A stretch of DNA of 61,397 nucleotides from assembly GCA_013152545.1 (NCBI GenBank), contig JAADGF010000086.1:1-61397 (forward strand), in the 5' to 3' direction. The position numbers and the translations under genes are program-made. Below the pieces are notes generated by a model, which ran no database searches, was not told where the DNA came from, and was given only the letters and a program-made list of their open reading frames with translations. The DNA comes from Gammaproteobacteria bacterium (GTDB taxonomy: Bacteria > Pseudomonadota > Gammaproteobacteria > SZUA-152). This document shows positions 16,054 through 25,773 of the stretch, piece by piece (the first letter of the stretch is position 1; the number at the start of each line of letters is the position of its first letter).

Positions 16054-19038
16054 ATGGACTTAAACTGGTATTTATCGACGGTGAGAAAACTTATTTTGAT
16101 CGTTGTGTTCAGTGGCACCGCTTTTATTTTTACCAGCAATATTCTCGCCGCCTCTTCTCCTACGCCGCAACAAATGGAACTGTTTAAGCAGCTATCACCT
16201 GCGCAAAAGCAACAAGCAATTGACGCGCTTGTGTCTAAGCAGGGCTCAGCAAAAACACCAGCGAAAAGCATTACGGAGCCGGAGGTTGTCATACCTCGGG
16301 TGGTTGTAACGAACGAAAAACTGGAGAGCGTGGCAGAGGAAGGTGCTGATGCGCCATCGTTGCTAGAAAAAAAACAAGAAAAAGCCATAAATCCACCATT
16401 AAAGCAATTTGGTTATGACTTGTTTGCCGGAACCCCTACGACCTTTGCACCTGCAACGGATATCCCTATACCCACTGAATACATTGTTGGTCCCGGGGAT
16501 AATGTTCAAGTGCAATTGTTTGGCAAAGAAAATGCTGAATATGACCTTGTCGTTTCCCGTGAAGGTAAATTAAGTTTCCCTGGCATTGGGCCCATTTCAG
16601 TGGCCGGTTTGCGTTTTGATGAATTAAAGCAATCGTTAGCGGCGCGCATTAAGCGCCAAATGATTGGTGTTAAAGCGAATATCACCATGGGTACGTTACG
16701 TTCCATTCGTATATTCGTGTTGGGGGATGTGATACGGCCAGGCTCGTATACTGTTAGTGCTTTGTCAAATATGACCAACGCTTTATTTTACAGTGGCGGT
16801 GTTAAACCTATCGGTTCCTTGCGAAAAATACAGCTTAAACGCAACGGCAAAATAATTACCACGTTAGATTTATACGATTTGTTATTACGTGGTGATACCA
16901 GTAATGATAAGCGCCTACAACCCGGCGATGTAATTTTTGTACCACCTATTGGCAAAACCGTTGGTGTGGCAGGCGAGGTTCGGCGTCCCGCTGTTTATGA
17001 ACTTAACAAGGAACAAACCATTGCCGATGCTTTATCATTTTCTGGTGGATTATTACCTACCGCCTATCCGAAAGTGACGCAATTGGAACGCATTACGCCA
17101 AGGGGAGATCGTACCCTAGTGGATATTGATGCATCCGATGAAGCCGATTTACAATTGGGTTTGAATGATGGCGATGTGGTGCGTGTTTATTCTATTCTCG
17201 AAAAAATGCAAAATATCGTGTTAGTTTCCGGTCATGCACTACGGCCGGGTGGTTTTCAATGGATTGATGGCATGCGTTTAAGTGATTTGTTACCGTCGGT
17301 AGATGTATTATTACCGAAGCCAGATTTGGATTATGTGCTCATAAAGCGCGAAATATTACCTGATCGCCGTTTAGAGGTTATAACCACACGATTAAGCGAA
17401 GCGTTAAAAGATACAGCCTCATTATGGAATACGCTATTAGCCCCTCGAGACGAAATCATCTTGTTTGGTCTTGAAGAAAATCGTCAAGAAACCATTGCAC
17501 CTATTGTGAAACAACTAGAGCGACAAGAGCGCTTTACTAACCCAGCTGCAATAATAACCATTAATGGCAACGTGCATTATTCAGGAACCTACCCTTATTC
17601 ACACAACATGCGAGTCACTGATGCATTACGTGCAGCGTTCGATTTAAGAACACGTACCGATTTAGATTATGCCATTGTTTCGAGGCAAAAAAATTCTGGT
17701 GAAAAGCTGGAAGCTTTTTCATTTTCATTACGGGAAGCACTGATGAATCCCAACTCAAGTGCAAATATTGTATTAAAACCGAGAGATGAAATTTTAATTT
17801 TCAATGTTGAGGAAAAGAAAGAAAAGACGGATAAACGACAGATTGAGATAAAGTCAACACTGGAAAAAGAGCTTAACCTGATCGCCGGCGACAACCAAAA
17901 AATAAAATACATTGATCGGCAGGCACTTATCAAGCCACTGATTAAAACCCTGCATGCGCAAACTAAGCACGGTGAATATGCCCCTATCGTTACGGTATCA
18001 GGGTTAGTAACCGCTCCCGGTGAATATCCACTTGATAAAAATATGCAAATAAAAGATTTAATCCGTGCCGCAGGCAAGCTCACGGAGTCTGCTTATACCA
18101 TAAGTGCGGAGCTGACGCGATTTAAAATAGTGAATGGCGAATATCGGGAAATTAATCATTATACCATTACGCGAAGTCAAATATTTGACACCAACATTGC
18201 GGAAGACTTAACGCTTGAACCTTATGATCATTTGCAAATAAAACGTATGCCGCTCTGGGCTGAAGAGCAAACCATCGAGTTATTGGGTGAAGTTAAATTT
18301 CCCGGCCGGTATCCCTTTCGACGGGGCGAAACGGTAGAACAGGTCATGGAGCGGGCCGGGGGATTCACCGATCAAGCTTTTCTTGATGGTGTTGTGTTTA
18401 CCCGAGAGGATCTTCGTCAACGAGAGCAAAAACAAATCGATAGCATGGCTGCACGACTGGAGTCCGATTTAGCTGCCATCTCTTTAGAAAAATCGCAATC
18501 AACCACAACAGACGTAAGAGCAGATAATCAATCAGTCGCCCTTGCGGCTTCCTTGTTAAAGCAACTTAGAAGCACAAAAGCGATAGGTCGTTTAGTTATT
18601 GACTTAAAAGCGATGCTTGCGGAAGAAGAGTCTGACGACGAATTTGGTGAAACCCAACGCTTAGTTCTCAAAAATGGTGATAAACTTTACGTGCCGGCCA
18701 AGACTCAAGAAATTACTATTATTGGTGAAGTACAACAATCCACCTCACACCTATACTCTTCAAATTTGTCAAGAGACGACTATGTGAACCTAAGTGGTGG
18801 TTTAACTTACAAAGCTGACGATGACCGTATTTATATAGTTCGCGCAAATGGTGCTGTAGTGTCGGATGAAAATACAGGCTGGTTTGGTGGTAGTAAATAT
18901 GTAAAGCCTGGAGATACCATTGTAGTGCCATTAGATGCTGATCGCATGAGACCATTAACGCTCTGGACTAACATTACACAGATTATTTATCAGTTGGGTA
19001 TTGCCGCGGCAGCTTGGCAGACGGTTGGGATTCTTTAG
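16054..19038 (+). CDS. Multi-SLBB capsule/EPS export protein (Wza/OtnA/WbfF-like)
   Basis: 994 residues. An N-terminal hydrophobic segment (residues 10-32) acts as signal or anchor. The Poly_export domain starts at about residue 145 (YIVGPGDNVQVQLFGKENAEY) and is followed by at least five SLBB-type repeats, recognisable by V-GEV-RPG-Y (LGDVIRPGSY, AGEVRRPAVY, SGHALRPGGF, SGLVTAPGEY, LGEVKFPGRY). Wza itself is about 380 aa; this long form matches OtnA/WbfF of Vibrio capsule loci. It forms the outer-membrane exit channel or its periplasmic collar. ATG 16054 has no obvious ribosome binding site. It lies downstream of yjbH and upstream of the chain-length gene, the classical order. Confidence 0.9.
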   Translation: MDLNWYLSTVRKLILIVVFSGTAFIFTSNILAASSPTPQQMELFKQLSPAQKQQAIDALVSKQGSAKTPAKSITEPEVVIPRVVVTNEKLESVAEEGADAPSLLEKKQEKAINPPLKQFGYDLFAGTPTTFAPATDIPIPTEYIVGPGDNVQVQLFGKENAEYDLVVSREGKLSFPGIGPISVAGLRFDELKQSLAARIKRQMIGVKANITMGTLRSIRIFVLGDVIRPGSYTVSALSNMTNALFYSGGVKPIGSLRKIQLKRNGKIITTLDLYDLLLRGDTSNDKRLQPGDVIFVPPIGKTVGVAGEVRRPAVYELNKEQTIADALSFSGGLLPTAYPKVTQLERITPRGDRTLVDIDASDEADLQLGLNDGDVVRVYSILEKMQNIVLVSGHALRPGGFQWIDGMRLSDLLPSVDVLLPKPDLDYVLIKREILPDRRLEVITTRLSEALKDTASLWNTLLAPRDEIILFGLEENRQETIAPIVKQLERQERFTNPAAIITINGNVHYSGTYPYSHNMRVTDALRAAFDLRTRTDLDYAIVSRQKNSGEKLEAFSFSLREALMNPNSSANIVLKPRDEILIFNVEEKKEKTDKRQIEIKSTLEKELNLIAGDNQKIKYIDRQALIKPLIKTLHAQTKHGEYAPIVTVSGLVTAPGEYPLDKNMQIKDLIRAAGKLTESAYTISAELTRFKIVNGEYREINHYTITRSQIFDTNIAEDLTLEPYDHLQIKRMPLWAEEQTIELLGEVKFPGRYPFRRGETVEQVMERAGGFTDQAFLDGVVFTREDLRQREQKQIDSMAARLESDLAAISLEKSQSTTTDVRADNQSVALAASLLKQLRSTKAIGRLVIDLKAMLAEEESDDEFGETQRLVLKNGDKLYVPAKTQEITIIGEVQQSTSHLYSSNLSRDDYVNLSGGLTYKADDDRIYIVRANGAVVSDENTGWFGGSKYVKPGDTIVVPLDADRMRPLTLWTNITQIIYQLGIAAAAWQTVGIL

Positions 19039-19153
19039 CGTATGTTTCATTAGTTGCATTATTGGTGAAATGCTTGTGCAAGAAGAGGACAGCCTCTCGT
19101 CAGGGTATATGCTTATGTCATTATATCCTATTATATAATAACTGTGTGAATCG

Positions 19154-20191
19154 ATGACTTCTAATAATCAAGATAATCAGATGGATAAATCGACAACAGC
19201 ATATTGCTATGCTGTGCCAGTGCAAGGTTATACGAATACGAGGAGTGGCCAAGAGTTTGGTTTTCGAGATTTTTGGCGCGTTTTGGTTGATTTTAAGTGG
19301 TTCATAGTCGTTGTTGTTTTTATATTTGGAACAGTTTCGGTGATGGTAGCGCTGTCGATCACTCCTGTTTATCGAGCCGAAGTGTTGTTGGCGCCGGCGA
19401 CGGGTGATAACAATCGGCAAGGTGGAATTGCCGCATTAGCCGGCCAATTTGGTGGGTTAGCAGGTCTCACCGGAATTTCTGTTGGTGGTGGCAGTGATAT
19501 TGAAATGGCAATCGCAACGCTGAAATCTCGAAAATTTATTACAAGTTTTATTGCTGATTTTGAATTAAAGCCGATTTTGTTCGAAAGCCAGTGGGATACT
19601 GAAAAAAACCAATGGATAGTCGAAAAGCCATCATTGTGGCATAAATTTAAAAACATAATCATATCTCGACCTAAAAAAATATTAACCTCAAATTTGGCCC
19701 CAGGAGAACCATCCCCTGGAAAGGCATATAATACATTTAGGGGCGGCATGCTAAGTGTATTACAAAACAAAAGAACTCAACTGGTGACTGTTAGTATTGA
19801 ATGGAAAAACCCACAACAATCTGCGGAGTGGGCGAATGCCCTGGTAAAAAGACTTAACGAAGAATTAAGGCAAAATAAAATTGATGAGGCGGGCCGCAGT
19901 ATTGCTTATTTGACGGAACAAATAAACCAAACCAGTTTGTCGGAGTTGCAGAACGTATTGTATCGAATCATTGAGGAACACACCAAAATTATTACCTTGG
20001 CCAAGGTGAATGATGAATATGTGATGAAAGTCATCGATCCTGCAGTACCCCCAGAAATCAGCGCTAAACCCAATGGCAAGTTTATCGTAATCCTTGGCCT
20101 ATTTCTTGGTGTAATATTGGGGATATTTTCCGCATTTTTGTTAAAAACTATTCGAAATTGGCAAGAAGCTGAAACACAAAGCGAAAAGTAG
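19154..20191 (+). CDS. Wzz-type polysaccharide chain-length determinant
   Basis: 345 residues with the PCP-1 layout. The N-terminal membrane helix is WFIVVVVFIFGTVSVMVAL (about residues 49-67), followed by the Wzz start motif PVYRAEVLLAP. A periplasmic helical region of about 220 residues follows, then a C-terminal helix FIVILGLFLGVILGIFSAFLL preceded by the Pro-rich motif VIDPAVPPEISAKP. There is no cytoplasmic tyrosine-kinase domain. It controls chain length together with the Wzy-like protein. It starts 115 bp after the SLBB gene in the same direction and ends the export module. Confidence 0.92.
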   Translation: MTSNNQDNQMDKSTTAYCYAVPVQGYTNTRSGQEFGFRDFWRVLVDFKWFIVVVVFIFGTVSVMVALSITPVYRAEVLLAPATGDNNRQGGIAALAGQFGGLAGLTGISVGGGSDIEMAIATLKSRKFITSFIADFELKPILFESQWDTEKNQWIVEKPSLWHKFKNIIISRPKKILTSNLAPGEPSPGKAYNTFRGGMLSVLQNKRTQLVTVSIEWKNPQQSAEWANALVKRLNEELRQNKIDEAGRSIAYLTEQINQTSLSELQNVLYRIIEEHTKIITLAKVNDEYVMKVIDPAVPPEISAKPNGKFIVILGLFLGVILGIFSAFLLKTIRNWQEAETQSEK

Positions 20192-20494
20192 CTCAAAAGT
20201 AAGTCTCTCGTAGCTTCAGGTGTAGAGATTGGGTGCGGTGCCTAGCCGTATTTCACTCTAAGGAACGAGCAAAGACAGACTGAAGATGAGATGCAAAATT
20301 GGGACGTTATTAGGTGCACGTTCCTAAGCTTGTGACGTTTATAATTTAGGTGTTAAGTGTACTCTCTGTTTATTTCCATGTTGTAAAAAGAGGTTGTTTA
20401 ATAAAGCTAAATTGACGTGTAATCGCTAGATGATTGCAAGGAATTTCAACGCCGCTATGAAATATATTCTTTGGTGAATTTAGGAAATTGAGTA
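20192..20494. other. Intergenic gap between export and synthesis genes
   Basis: 303 bp with no gene and no strong hairpin. TTGACG at about 20412 lacks a good -10. AGGA about 10 nt before the next ATG serves as ribosome binding site. Confidence 0.3.
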
Positions 20495-21538
20495 ATGAGT
20501 GATTTTGAATTAGCGGGAAAAAAAATTGGCATGGAATGTCCTCCTTTTATTATTGCTGAAGTCGCACAATCTCACGATGGCAATCTCAATTTTGCGCACT
20601 CATTTATTGATGCTGTTGCTGATGCTGGAGCGGATGCTGTTAAATTTCAAACACATATCGCGGATGCGGAAACGACTGGAGCAGAACCCTGGCGTGTTAA
20701 ATTTAGCAAGCAGGATGATACGCGTTATGATTATTGGAAACGGATGGAATTTACCGCGCATGAGTGGCGAGGCTTAGCGGATCATGCTACAAAGCGTCAG
20801 CTTGTCTTCTTGAGTTCGCCATTTTCTCTAGAGTCTGTCGAACTTTTGTTGGATTTAGATATGCCAGCCTGGAAAATTGCATCAGGTGAAGTTGGTAATA
20901 TCCCCTTGCTAGAGAAGGTAGCCGCAACTGGCAAACCTGTCCTTCTTTCTTCGGGGATGAGCAATTGGGAGGAGCTTGATGAAGCGGTTAATGTTGTGCG
21001 ATCAATGGGCACACCTTTTGCTGTGTTTCAATGTACAAGTGCTTATCCTTGTCCACCTCAACGGGTTGGGCTTAATGTGTTATCGGAGTTGTCGTCACGG
21101 TATGCTTGTCCCGTCGGCATATCCGAACATTCAGCTACTATTTTTGGGGGACTGGCTGCGGTTGCATTGGGTGCACGCCTTGTAGAAGTCCATGTGACGT
21201 TTCATCGCAAGATGTTTGGTCCAGATGTTCCTGCATCAATCACTTTTGAAGATCTTGACGAGTTGGTGAGAGGGAGCCGCTTTATAGCTACCGCATTGGA
21301 TAACCCCGTTGATAAACGAAAGGAGGCTGAGGATTTAGCCCCATTGCGTGCTATATTTACTAAAAGCATTGTGGCCAAGGTTCAGCTTCGTGCCGGTGAA
21401 ACTCTTACTGCTGATGATGTGACTTTTAAAAAACCAGGTACCGGTATCCCTGCTGCGGCTTTGAAAAAAATAGTTGGACAAAAACTGACACTGGATGTTG
21501 ATGTCAACAGCCAGTTACAGTGGTCTGATTTTGAGTAA
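20495..21538 (+). CDS. neuB: N-acetylneuraminate synthase family (sialic-acid-type condensation enzyme)
   Basis: 347 residues. The NeuB TIM-barrel domain shows PFIIAEVAQSHDGN near the N-terminus, DAVKFQTH, then FLSSPFSLESV, KIASGEVGNIPLL, and CPVGISEHS. A C-terminal SAF (antifreeze-like) domain (about 285-347, VAKVQLRAGETLTADDV) closes the active site of the partner subunit. The family condenses phosphoenolpyruvate with ManNAc (or a related 6-carbon sugar) to a nonulosonic acid in the cytoplasm. Its pairing with NeuC and a CMP transferase, and the absence of PseB/LegB-type dehydratases here, favour Neu5Ac-type product. Leg or Pse synthase cannot be excluded by eye. Confidence 0.93.
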   Translation: MSDFELAGKKIGMECPPFIIAEVAQSHDGNLNFAHSFIDAVADAGADAVKFQTHIADAETTGAEPWRVKFSKQDDTRYDYWKRMEFTAHEWRGLADHATKRQLVFLSSPFSLESVELLLDLDMPAWKIASGEVGNIPLLEKVAATGKPVLLSSGMSNWEELDEAVNVVRSMGTPFAVFQCTSAYPCPPQRVGLNVLSELSSRYACPVGISEHSATIFGGLAAVALGARLVEVHVTFHRKMFGPDVPASITFEDLDELVRGSRFIATALDNPVDKRKEAEDLAPLRAIFTKSIVAKVQLRAGETLTADDVTFKKPGTGIPAAALKKIVGQKLTLDVDVNSQLQWSDFE

Positions 21539-21558
21539 AGATAGGATGCGAGAGCTAA

Positions 21559-22710
21559 ATGAGAAAAATTGCTGTAGTCGTCACTGCAAGGCCTAGTTAT
21601 TCGAGGATCAAAACAGCATTGGAGGCAATTAGTTCTCACCCTAAATTGCAACTTCAGTTAGTGGTGAGTGCATCGGCTTTGTTGGATCGTTATGGTAACG
21701 CTATTGATACGATACAACGTGACGGTTTTGAAGTTGCATCAAAAGTTTATAATGTGCTCGAAGGTGAGCACCCAGTCTTAATGGCGAAAACAACGGGACT
21801 CGGTGTGATCGAACTAGCAACTGTGTTTGAAAACCTTCAGCCTGACATTATCGTCACGATTGCTGATCGGTTTGAAACGATAGCGACAGCGATTTCAGCA
21901 ACCTACATGAATATCCCTTTAGCTCATATTCAGGGGGGGGAAGTCACTGGAAACATCGATGAAAAGGTGCGCCATTCTATAACAAAGTTAGCAGATTATC
22001 ATTTTGTTGCTAGCAAAAAAGCAGCTGAACGTGTTTTGCGGCTTGGCGAGGTACCAAATTCGGTTTTTATTACAGGATGTCCTTCAATTGATTTGTGTTG
22101 TGAGGTGGAGCAAGAGTTAGAGTTAGGTTTTGATCCTTTCTTAAAATACGGTGGTGTTGGAGTAACGGTGGATCTCTCGAAGGGGTATTTGGTCGTACTT
22201 CAACACCCGGTAACGACTGATTATGAGCATTCTCGGAATCATGTAACGGAAACGCTTCATGCTGTTAACGATTTAAGTTTGCCATGTCTCTGGTTTTGGC
22301 CAAACACAGACGCTGGGGCGGACGGTACCTCAAAGGGTATCCGGAGTTTCCGTGAGTGTTTCGCTCCTGCTCATATTCATTTTTTTAAAAATATGGAACC
22401 GACTGATTTCCTGAAGCTTCTCTGCAACAGCAAGGGAATAATTGGGAACTCCTCGGTTGCGATTCGTGAGTGTGCCTTTATGGGCGTACCTGCCGTTAAT
22501 ATTGGTGACAGGCAAGAGGGGCGGGATCGGGGTCGAAATATTATTGATGTGCCTTATGAGCGAAGTGCTATAAAGCAAGCTATTCAGCAGCATTTACATA
22601 ATGGAGAATGTGAGCGTGATGAAATCTACGGTAGTGGTTCAGCAGGAAAAGCAATTGCTGATATTCTTTCCTCTGTAGAGTTACGTTTTCATAAAAAACT
22701 TCCTTTTTAA
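21559..22710 (+). CDS. neuC: UDP-N-acetylglucosamine 2-epimerase (hydrolysing)
   Basis: 383 residues, GT-B-like epimerase fold. Motifs: VVVTARPSYSRIKTALEAI at the N-terminus (R-SY of hydrolysing epimerases), IVTIADRFETIATA, PLAHIQGGEVTGNIDEKVRHS and IIGNSSVAIRECAFMGVPAVNIGDRQ. NeuC-type enzymes turn UDP-GlcNAc into ManNAc plus UDP, the substrate for the preceding neuB product. The gene begins 20 nt after neuB. A G8 run at 21933-21940 lies in the codons of the conserved IQGGEVTG. LegG is the alternative call. Confidence 0.92.
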   Translation: MRKIAVVVTARPSYSRIKTALEAISSHPKLQLQLVVSASALLDRYGNAIDTIQRDGFEVASKVYNVLEGEHPVLMAKTTGLGVIELATVFENLQPDIIVTIADRFETIATAISATYMNIPLAHIQGGEVTGNIDEKVRHSITKLADYHFVASKKAAERVLRLGEVPNSVFITGCPSIDLCCEVEQELELGFDPFLKYGGVGVTVDLSKGYLVVLQHPVTTDYEHSRNHVTETLHAVNDLSLPCLWFWPNTDAGADGTSKGIRSFRECFAPAHIHFFKNMEPTDFLKLLCNSKGIIGNSSVAIRECAFMGVPAVNIGDRQEGRDRGRNIIDVPYERSAIKQAIQQHLHNGECERDEIYGSGSAGKAIADILSSVELRFHKKLPF

Positions 22711-22743
22711 AATAACATAAACCAATTATCTGGAGCATCGACT

Positions 22744-23670
22744 ATGGGGTTTACACATATTCCTGATGATCGCTTGCAGCGCATTTTTGCGCTCGGTTAT
22801 GATTATTCAGTACAACCCAAAGAGCGAATACATTTATGTAACCTCTGTGGTGCAACTGAGCATACACAGTTAGCCCATATAGACCGTTATGGTTATGAGG
22901 CCACTGCTGTTGCTTGTTCTGTTTGTGGTCTGACATTCCTCAATCCTGTTATGAGCGGTGAGGCTTATGCTGATTTTTACACAAAGATATATCGCCCTTT
23001 GGTCAGCGCGTATCATGGACGACTCATTGATGTGGATACTATTCAGGATGAACAGATGGCATATGCAGAAGTGCTCGCGGAGTTCCTTCGTCCATGGCTC
23101 GATAGCCGAAAATCAAACACGCTGCTTGATGTTGGTGGTTCTACGGGAGTCGTGGCTAGAGAACTGGTCAAGACTTTTTCCATTAATGCAGTGGTTCTTG
23201 ATCCCGCAGCAGATGAGCTTAAATCGGCAGTGGGGGCTGGGTTGGAGGTAATTCCTGGTTTTATAGAGCAGTATGATCCTATGGGGCGAGAGTATGACCT
23301 TGTAACTTTGTGTCAGACGATTGACCATCTTTCTGATGCGCTGGGTTCGCTACGGAAAATACATAATTTACTTAAACAGGAAGGTTTGTTTTTTGTTGAT
23401 ATTGTTGATTTTCGTGCGGCGTATCTTCGGCAAGGGAGCATTGAGGGTGCTATCAAGATTGATCATCCTTATTATTTCACAGAGGACACTGCTGAAGTAA
23501 TGCTTTCGAGAGCTGGATTCAAAGTGCTTCAAAAAAATTATTTTTCTGATAATTTACATGTTGGTTATATTTGCAGTAAAAAAGGAATTGATTCAACGGC
23601 GCTACCGGATACGACATTTGTTCGTGAATATTTTCGAGAAATTCGATACATTCAAAATGCCAGACGTTAA
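22744..23670 (+). CDS. SAM-dependent methyltransferase with N-terminal Cys cluster
   Basis: 308 residues. The N-terminal zinc-ribbon-like segment (LCNLCGATEH, then VACSVCGLTFLNP) precedes a class I Rossmann methyltransferase core (LLDVGGSTGVVARELV as the SAM glycine motif, then LVTLCQTIDHLSDALGSLRKI), the pattern of sugar C- or O-methyltransferases of polysaccharide loci. GGAG 8 nt before ATG supports the start. The end overlaps the cytidylyltransferase gene by 14 nt. It probably methylates a sugar or glycan terminus; the substrate is unknown. Confidence 0.82.
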   Translation: MGFTHIPDDRLQRIFALGYDYSVQPKERIHLCNLCGATEHTQLAHIDRYGYEATAVACSVCGLTFLNPVMSGEAYADFYTKIYRPLVSAYHGRLIDVDTIQDEQMAYAEVLAEFLRPWLDSRKSNTLLDVGGSTGVVARELVKTFSINAVVLDPAADELKSAVGAGLEVIPGFIEQYDPMGREYDLVTLCQTIDHLSDALGSLRKIHNLLKQEGLFFVDIVDFRAAYLRQGSIEGAIKIDHPYYFTEDTAEVMLSRAGFKVLQKNYFSDNLHVGYICSKKGIDSTALPDTTFVREYFREIRYIQNARR

Positions 23671-24391
23671 CGCTATCTCGGTGACGGGACGAGTGCTTGC
23701 ATTGATACCTGCGCGATCGGGGTCTAAAGGTATTCCCGATAAAAACAAGCGATATCTGGTCGATAAACCTCTTCTTGCTTATGCGATAGAAAGTGCTTGC
23801 CGGGTTGGAGTATTTGGTCGTGTTCTATTGACGACTGACAATCAGGACATAGCTCATATGGGCCGCCGTTTTGGAGCGGAAGCTCCTTTTCTCAGACCAA
23901 CTGAGCTGGCAGCGGATGATACTCCAATGCTTGCTGTATTACAGCACGCTATTGATGCTGTTGAAAGGGAAGGATGGATACCTGAAATCGTTGTCTTGTT
24001 ACAGCCTACAGCACCATTTCGGCGCGATAGCGACCTAATTGCAGCGTTATCATTGCTACAAAGTACACCAGAGGCTGATTCGGTAGTAAGTGTTGAGTTG
24101 GTGCCGAGCCATTATTCACCTCATTATGTAATGAGAGTGGAGCACGATGGCCTTGTCCCGTTTTTGAAAGCGGGTGCGGGCATCACTCGCAGGCAAGATG
24201 CACCCCAAGCGTATTCGAGGAACGGCCAATTTTATATAATTCGTAGGACTACCATAATGGATAAAAATTCGATTTACGGTGATCATGCTATTCCATTTGT
24301 TACTTCACACAATGCAGTGAATTTGGATACGATGGATGACTGGGAGGCGGCTGAACGTTTAGCAATTAAAATAGGGTTGCCCCCGAGATGA
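23657..24391 (+). CDS. neuA: CMP-nonulosonate (N-acylneuraminate) cytidylyltransferase
   Basis: 244 residues from ATG 23657. The nucleotide-binding start LALIPARSGSKGIPDKN is diagnostic for NeuA/LegF/PseF-type transferases, with VVLLQPTAPFRRDSDLIAA and the final AVNLDTMDDWEAAERL also typical. It activates the NeuB product with CTP. The upstream reading frame is open to 23558 but that would overlap the methyltransferase gene by more than 100 nt; ATG 23657 gives a 14-nt overlap and begins close to the conserved motif. Which nonulosonate is used cannot be resolved from motifs alone. Confidence 0.88.
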   Translation: MPDVNAISVTGRVLALIPARSGSKGIPDKNKRYLVDKPLLAYAIESACRVGVFGRVLLTTDNQDIAHMGRRFGAEAPFLRPTELAADDTPMLAVLQHAIDAVEREGWIPEIVVLLQPTAPFRRDSDLIAALSLLQSTPEADSVVSVELVPSHYSPHYVMRVEHDGLVPFLKAGAGITRRQDAPQAYSRNGQFYIIRRTTIMDKNSIYGDHAIPFVTSHNAVNLDTMDDWEAAERLAIKIGLPPR

Positions 24392-25773
24392 GTCTCGTTT
24401 TTAAAAACAATAAGCGTCCAGTTGTCCTGTTCACTATCACGAATGGTTGGGCTATTCGTAATTTCCTATATACTGGCGTGCTTGATATGGTGTCACAATC
24501 GGCAGATATTGGTATCGCTACCTCGCAAGATTTACTCCCATTTTTTCGTGACTTGCAGTCGCAGGGAAGGGTTGCTTTTGTTGTCGGACTACCATCACAG
24601 GAACCCATGTTTTGGCAGAAAATCCGACAAATTAAAAAAGCTATTCTACAGGCTAAGTTTGATATTAGCACAGCAAAAATAAAGTGGTGCCAGAGAATGC
24701 AGGGGGCTCTTGGGCAAGCTTGTTTAGCTGTATTGTGGTCTGTACAACGGATGGTTGTTGCCCACTGGCAATTGCGAGTGTTGGAATCGCTTGAGAATAG
24801 ATTGGCAACGCGAAAATTTCCACCGCAGTTGATGCAATCGAGTGTCATGGTTAATTGTGCTCCTTTTGATTTTCGGGATAATCAACTACAGCGAACATTA
24901 TATCGTAATGGTGTTCGGTCAATTTCGATCATTCAGAGTTGGGATAACCCATCAACCAAAGGCTGTATATTTTCTCATGCGGATCTTGTTTTGGTATGGG
25001 GTCGAAATCAGAAAAATGAACTTTTGAATTATTACCCTCATATTGATCCAGGCCATATACGTATTTCTGGCATACCGCAGTTTGATTCCTATTATCAGCA
25101 ATTGTCTGACGAATTTAGCCGAAAACTTTTCTTTAAAAGGCTCGCTATTGCCCCTGACAGCAGGGTCATTCTGTATGCTACGTGTAGCGAGCGGCTATTT
25201 CCTGATGAACCAGTTGTTGTAGCGGATTTGGCGGATGCACTGATGCAAGGATACTTTGGTAGTAATACGCATTTGCTTATTCGTTGCCACCCTGCGGATC
25301 GGGCTGAGCGTTACCAACATCTTTGTTCTAATGATCGAGTGACTATTGTGCCTTCATCCGTTGGTAAGTCCGAGAACTTGTATACTTGGATTCCTCCTGA
25401 CGATGAAGTTGCTATTCTTGCTGCGACACTGAGGCATTGCGATGTATGTATTAATACCGCTTCAACGATGACACTTGATGCTTTCGCATGTGGTAAACCG
25501 GTAGTGAATGTAGCATATGATGGAAAAAATTCCCTTCCTTATCTTCAATCAGTACGACGTTTTTACGACTATCATCATTATCTCCCGATAACCCGCTCTG
25601 GTGCCGTACCAATTGTTCGGTCAGCCGGGGAAATGTGCAGCGCAATCGAAGAGGCCATAACGTCCCCACAACGGTTGCAGCCAAAACGAGATGCGGTTGT
25701 GAACAATTTTTGTTTTCATCCTACAGAAGGTAGCGTTGAGTTTATCGTTAGAGAAATAAAGAAGTTGGTTTAG
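24388..25773 (+). CDS. Putative GT-B glycosyl/glycerophosphotransferase-like protein
   Basis: 461 residues. The N-terminal half has a GT-B-like layout (FTITNGWAIRNFLYTGVLDM), and the C-terminal half carries HADLVLVWGRNQ, then RISGIPQFDSYYQ, LLIRCHPADRAERY and ADNT-like INTASTMTLDAFACGKPVVNV. These are features of CDP-glycerol glycerophosphotransferase and surface-carbohydrate transferase families often found next to CMP-sialate genes. It overlaps neuA by 4 nt (ATGA). It is the best local candidate for transferring the nonulosonate, but donor and acceptor are not shown by sequence. Confidence 0.65.
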   Translation: MSLVFKNNKRPVVLFTITNGWAIRNFLYTGVLDMVSQSADIGIATSQDLLPFFRDLQSQGRVAFVVGLPSQEPMFWQKIRQIKKAILQAKFDISTAKIKWCQRMQGALGQACLAVLWSVQRMVVAHWQLRVLESLENRLATRKFPPQLMQSSVMVNCAPFDFRDNQLQRTLYRNGVRSISIIQSWDNPSTKGCIFSHADLVLVWGRNQKNELLNYYPHIDPGHIRISGIPQFDSYYQQLSDEFSRKLFFKRLAIAPDSRVILYATCSERLFPDEPVVVADLADALMQGYFGSNTHLLIRCHPADRAERYQHLCSNDRVTIVPSSVGKSENLYTWIPPDDEVAILAATLRHCDVCINTASTMTLDAFACGKPVVNVAYDGKNSLPYLQSVRRFYDYHHYLPITRSGAVPIVRSAGEMCSAIEEAITSPQRLQPKRDAVVNNFCFHPTEGSVEFIVREIKKLV

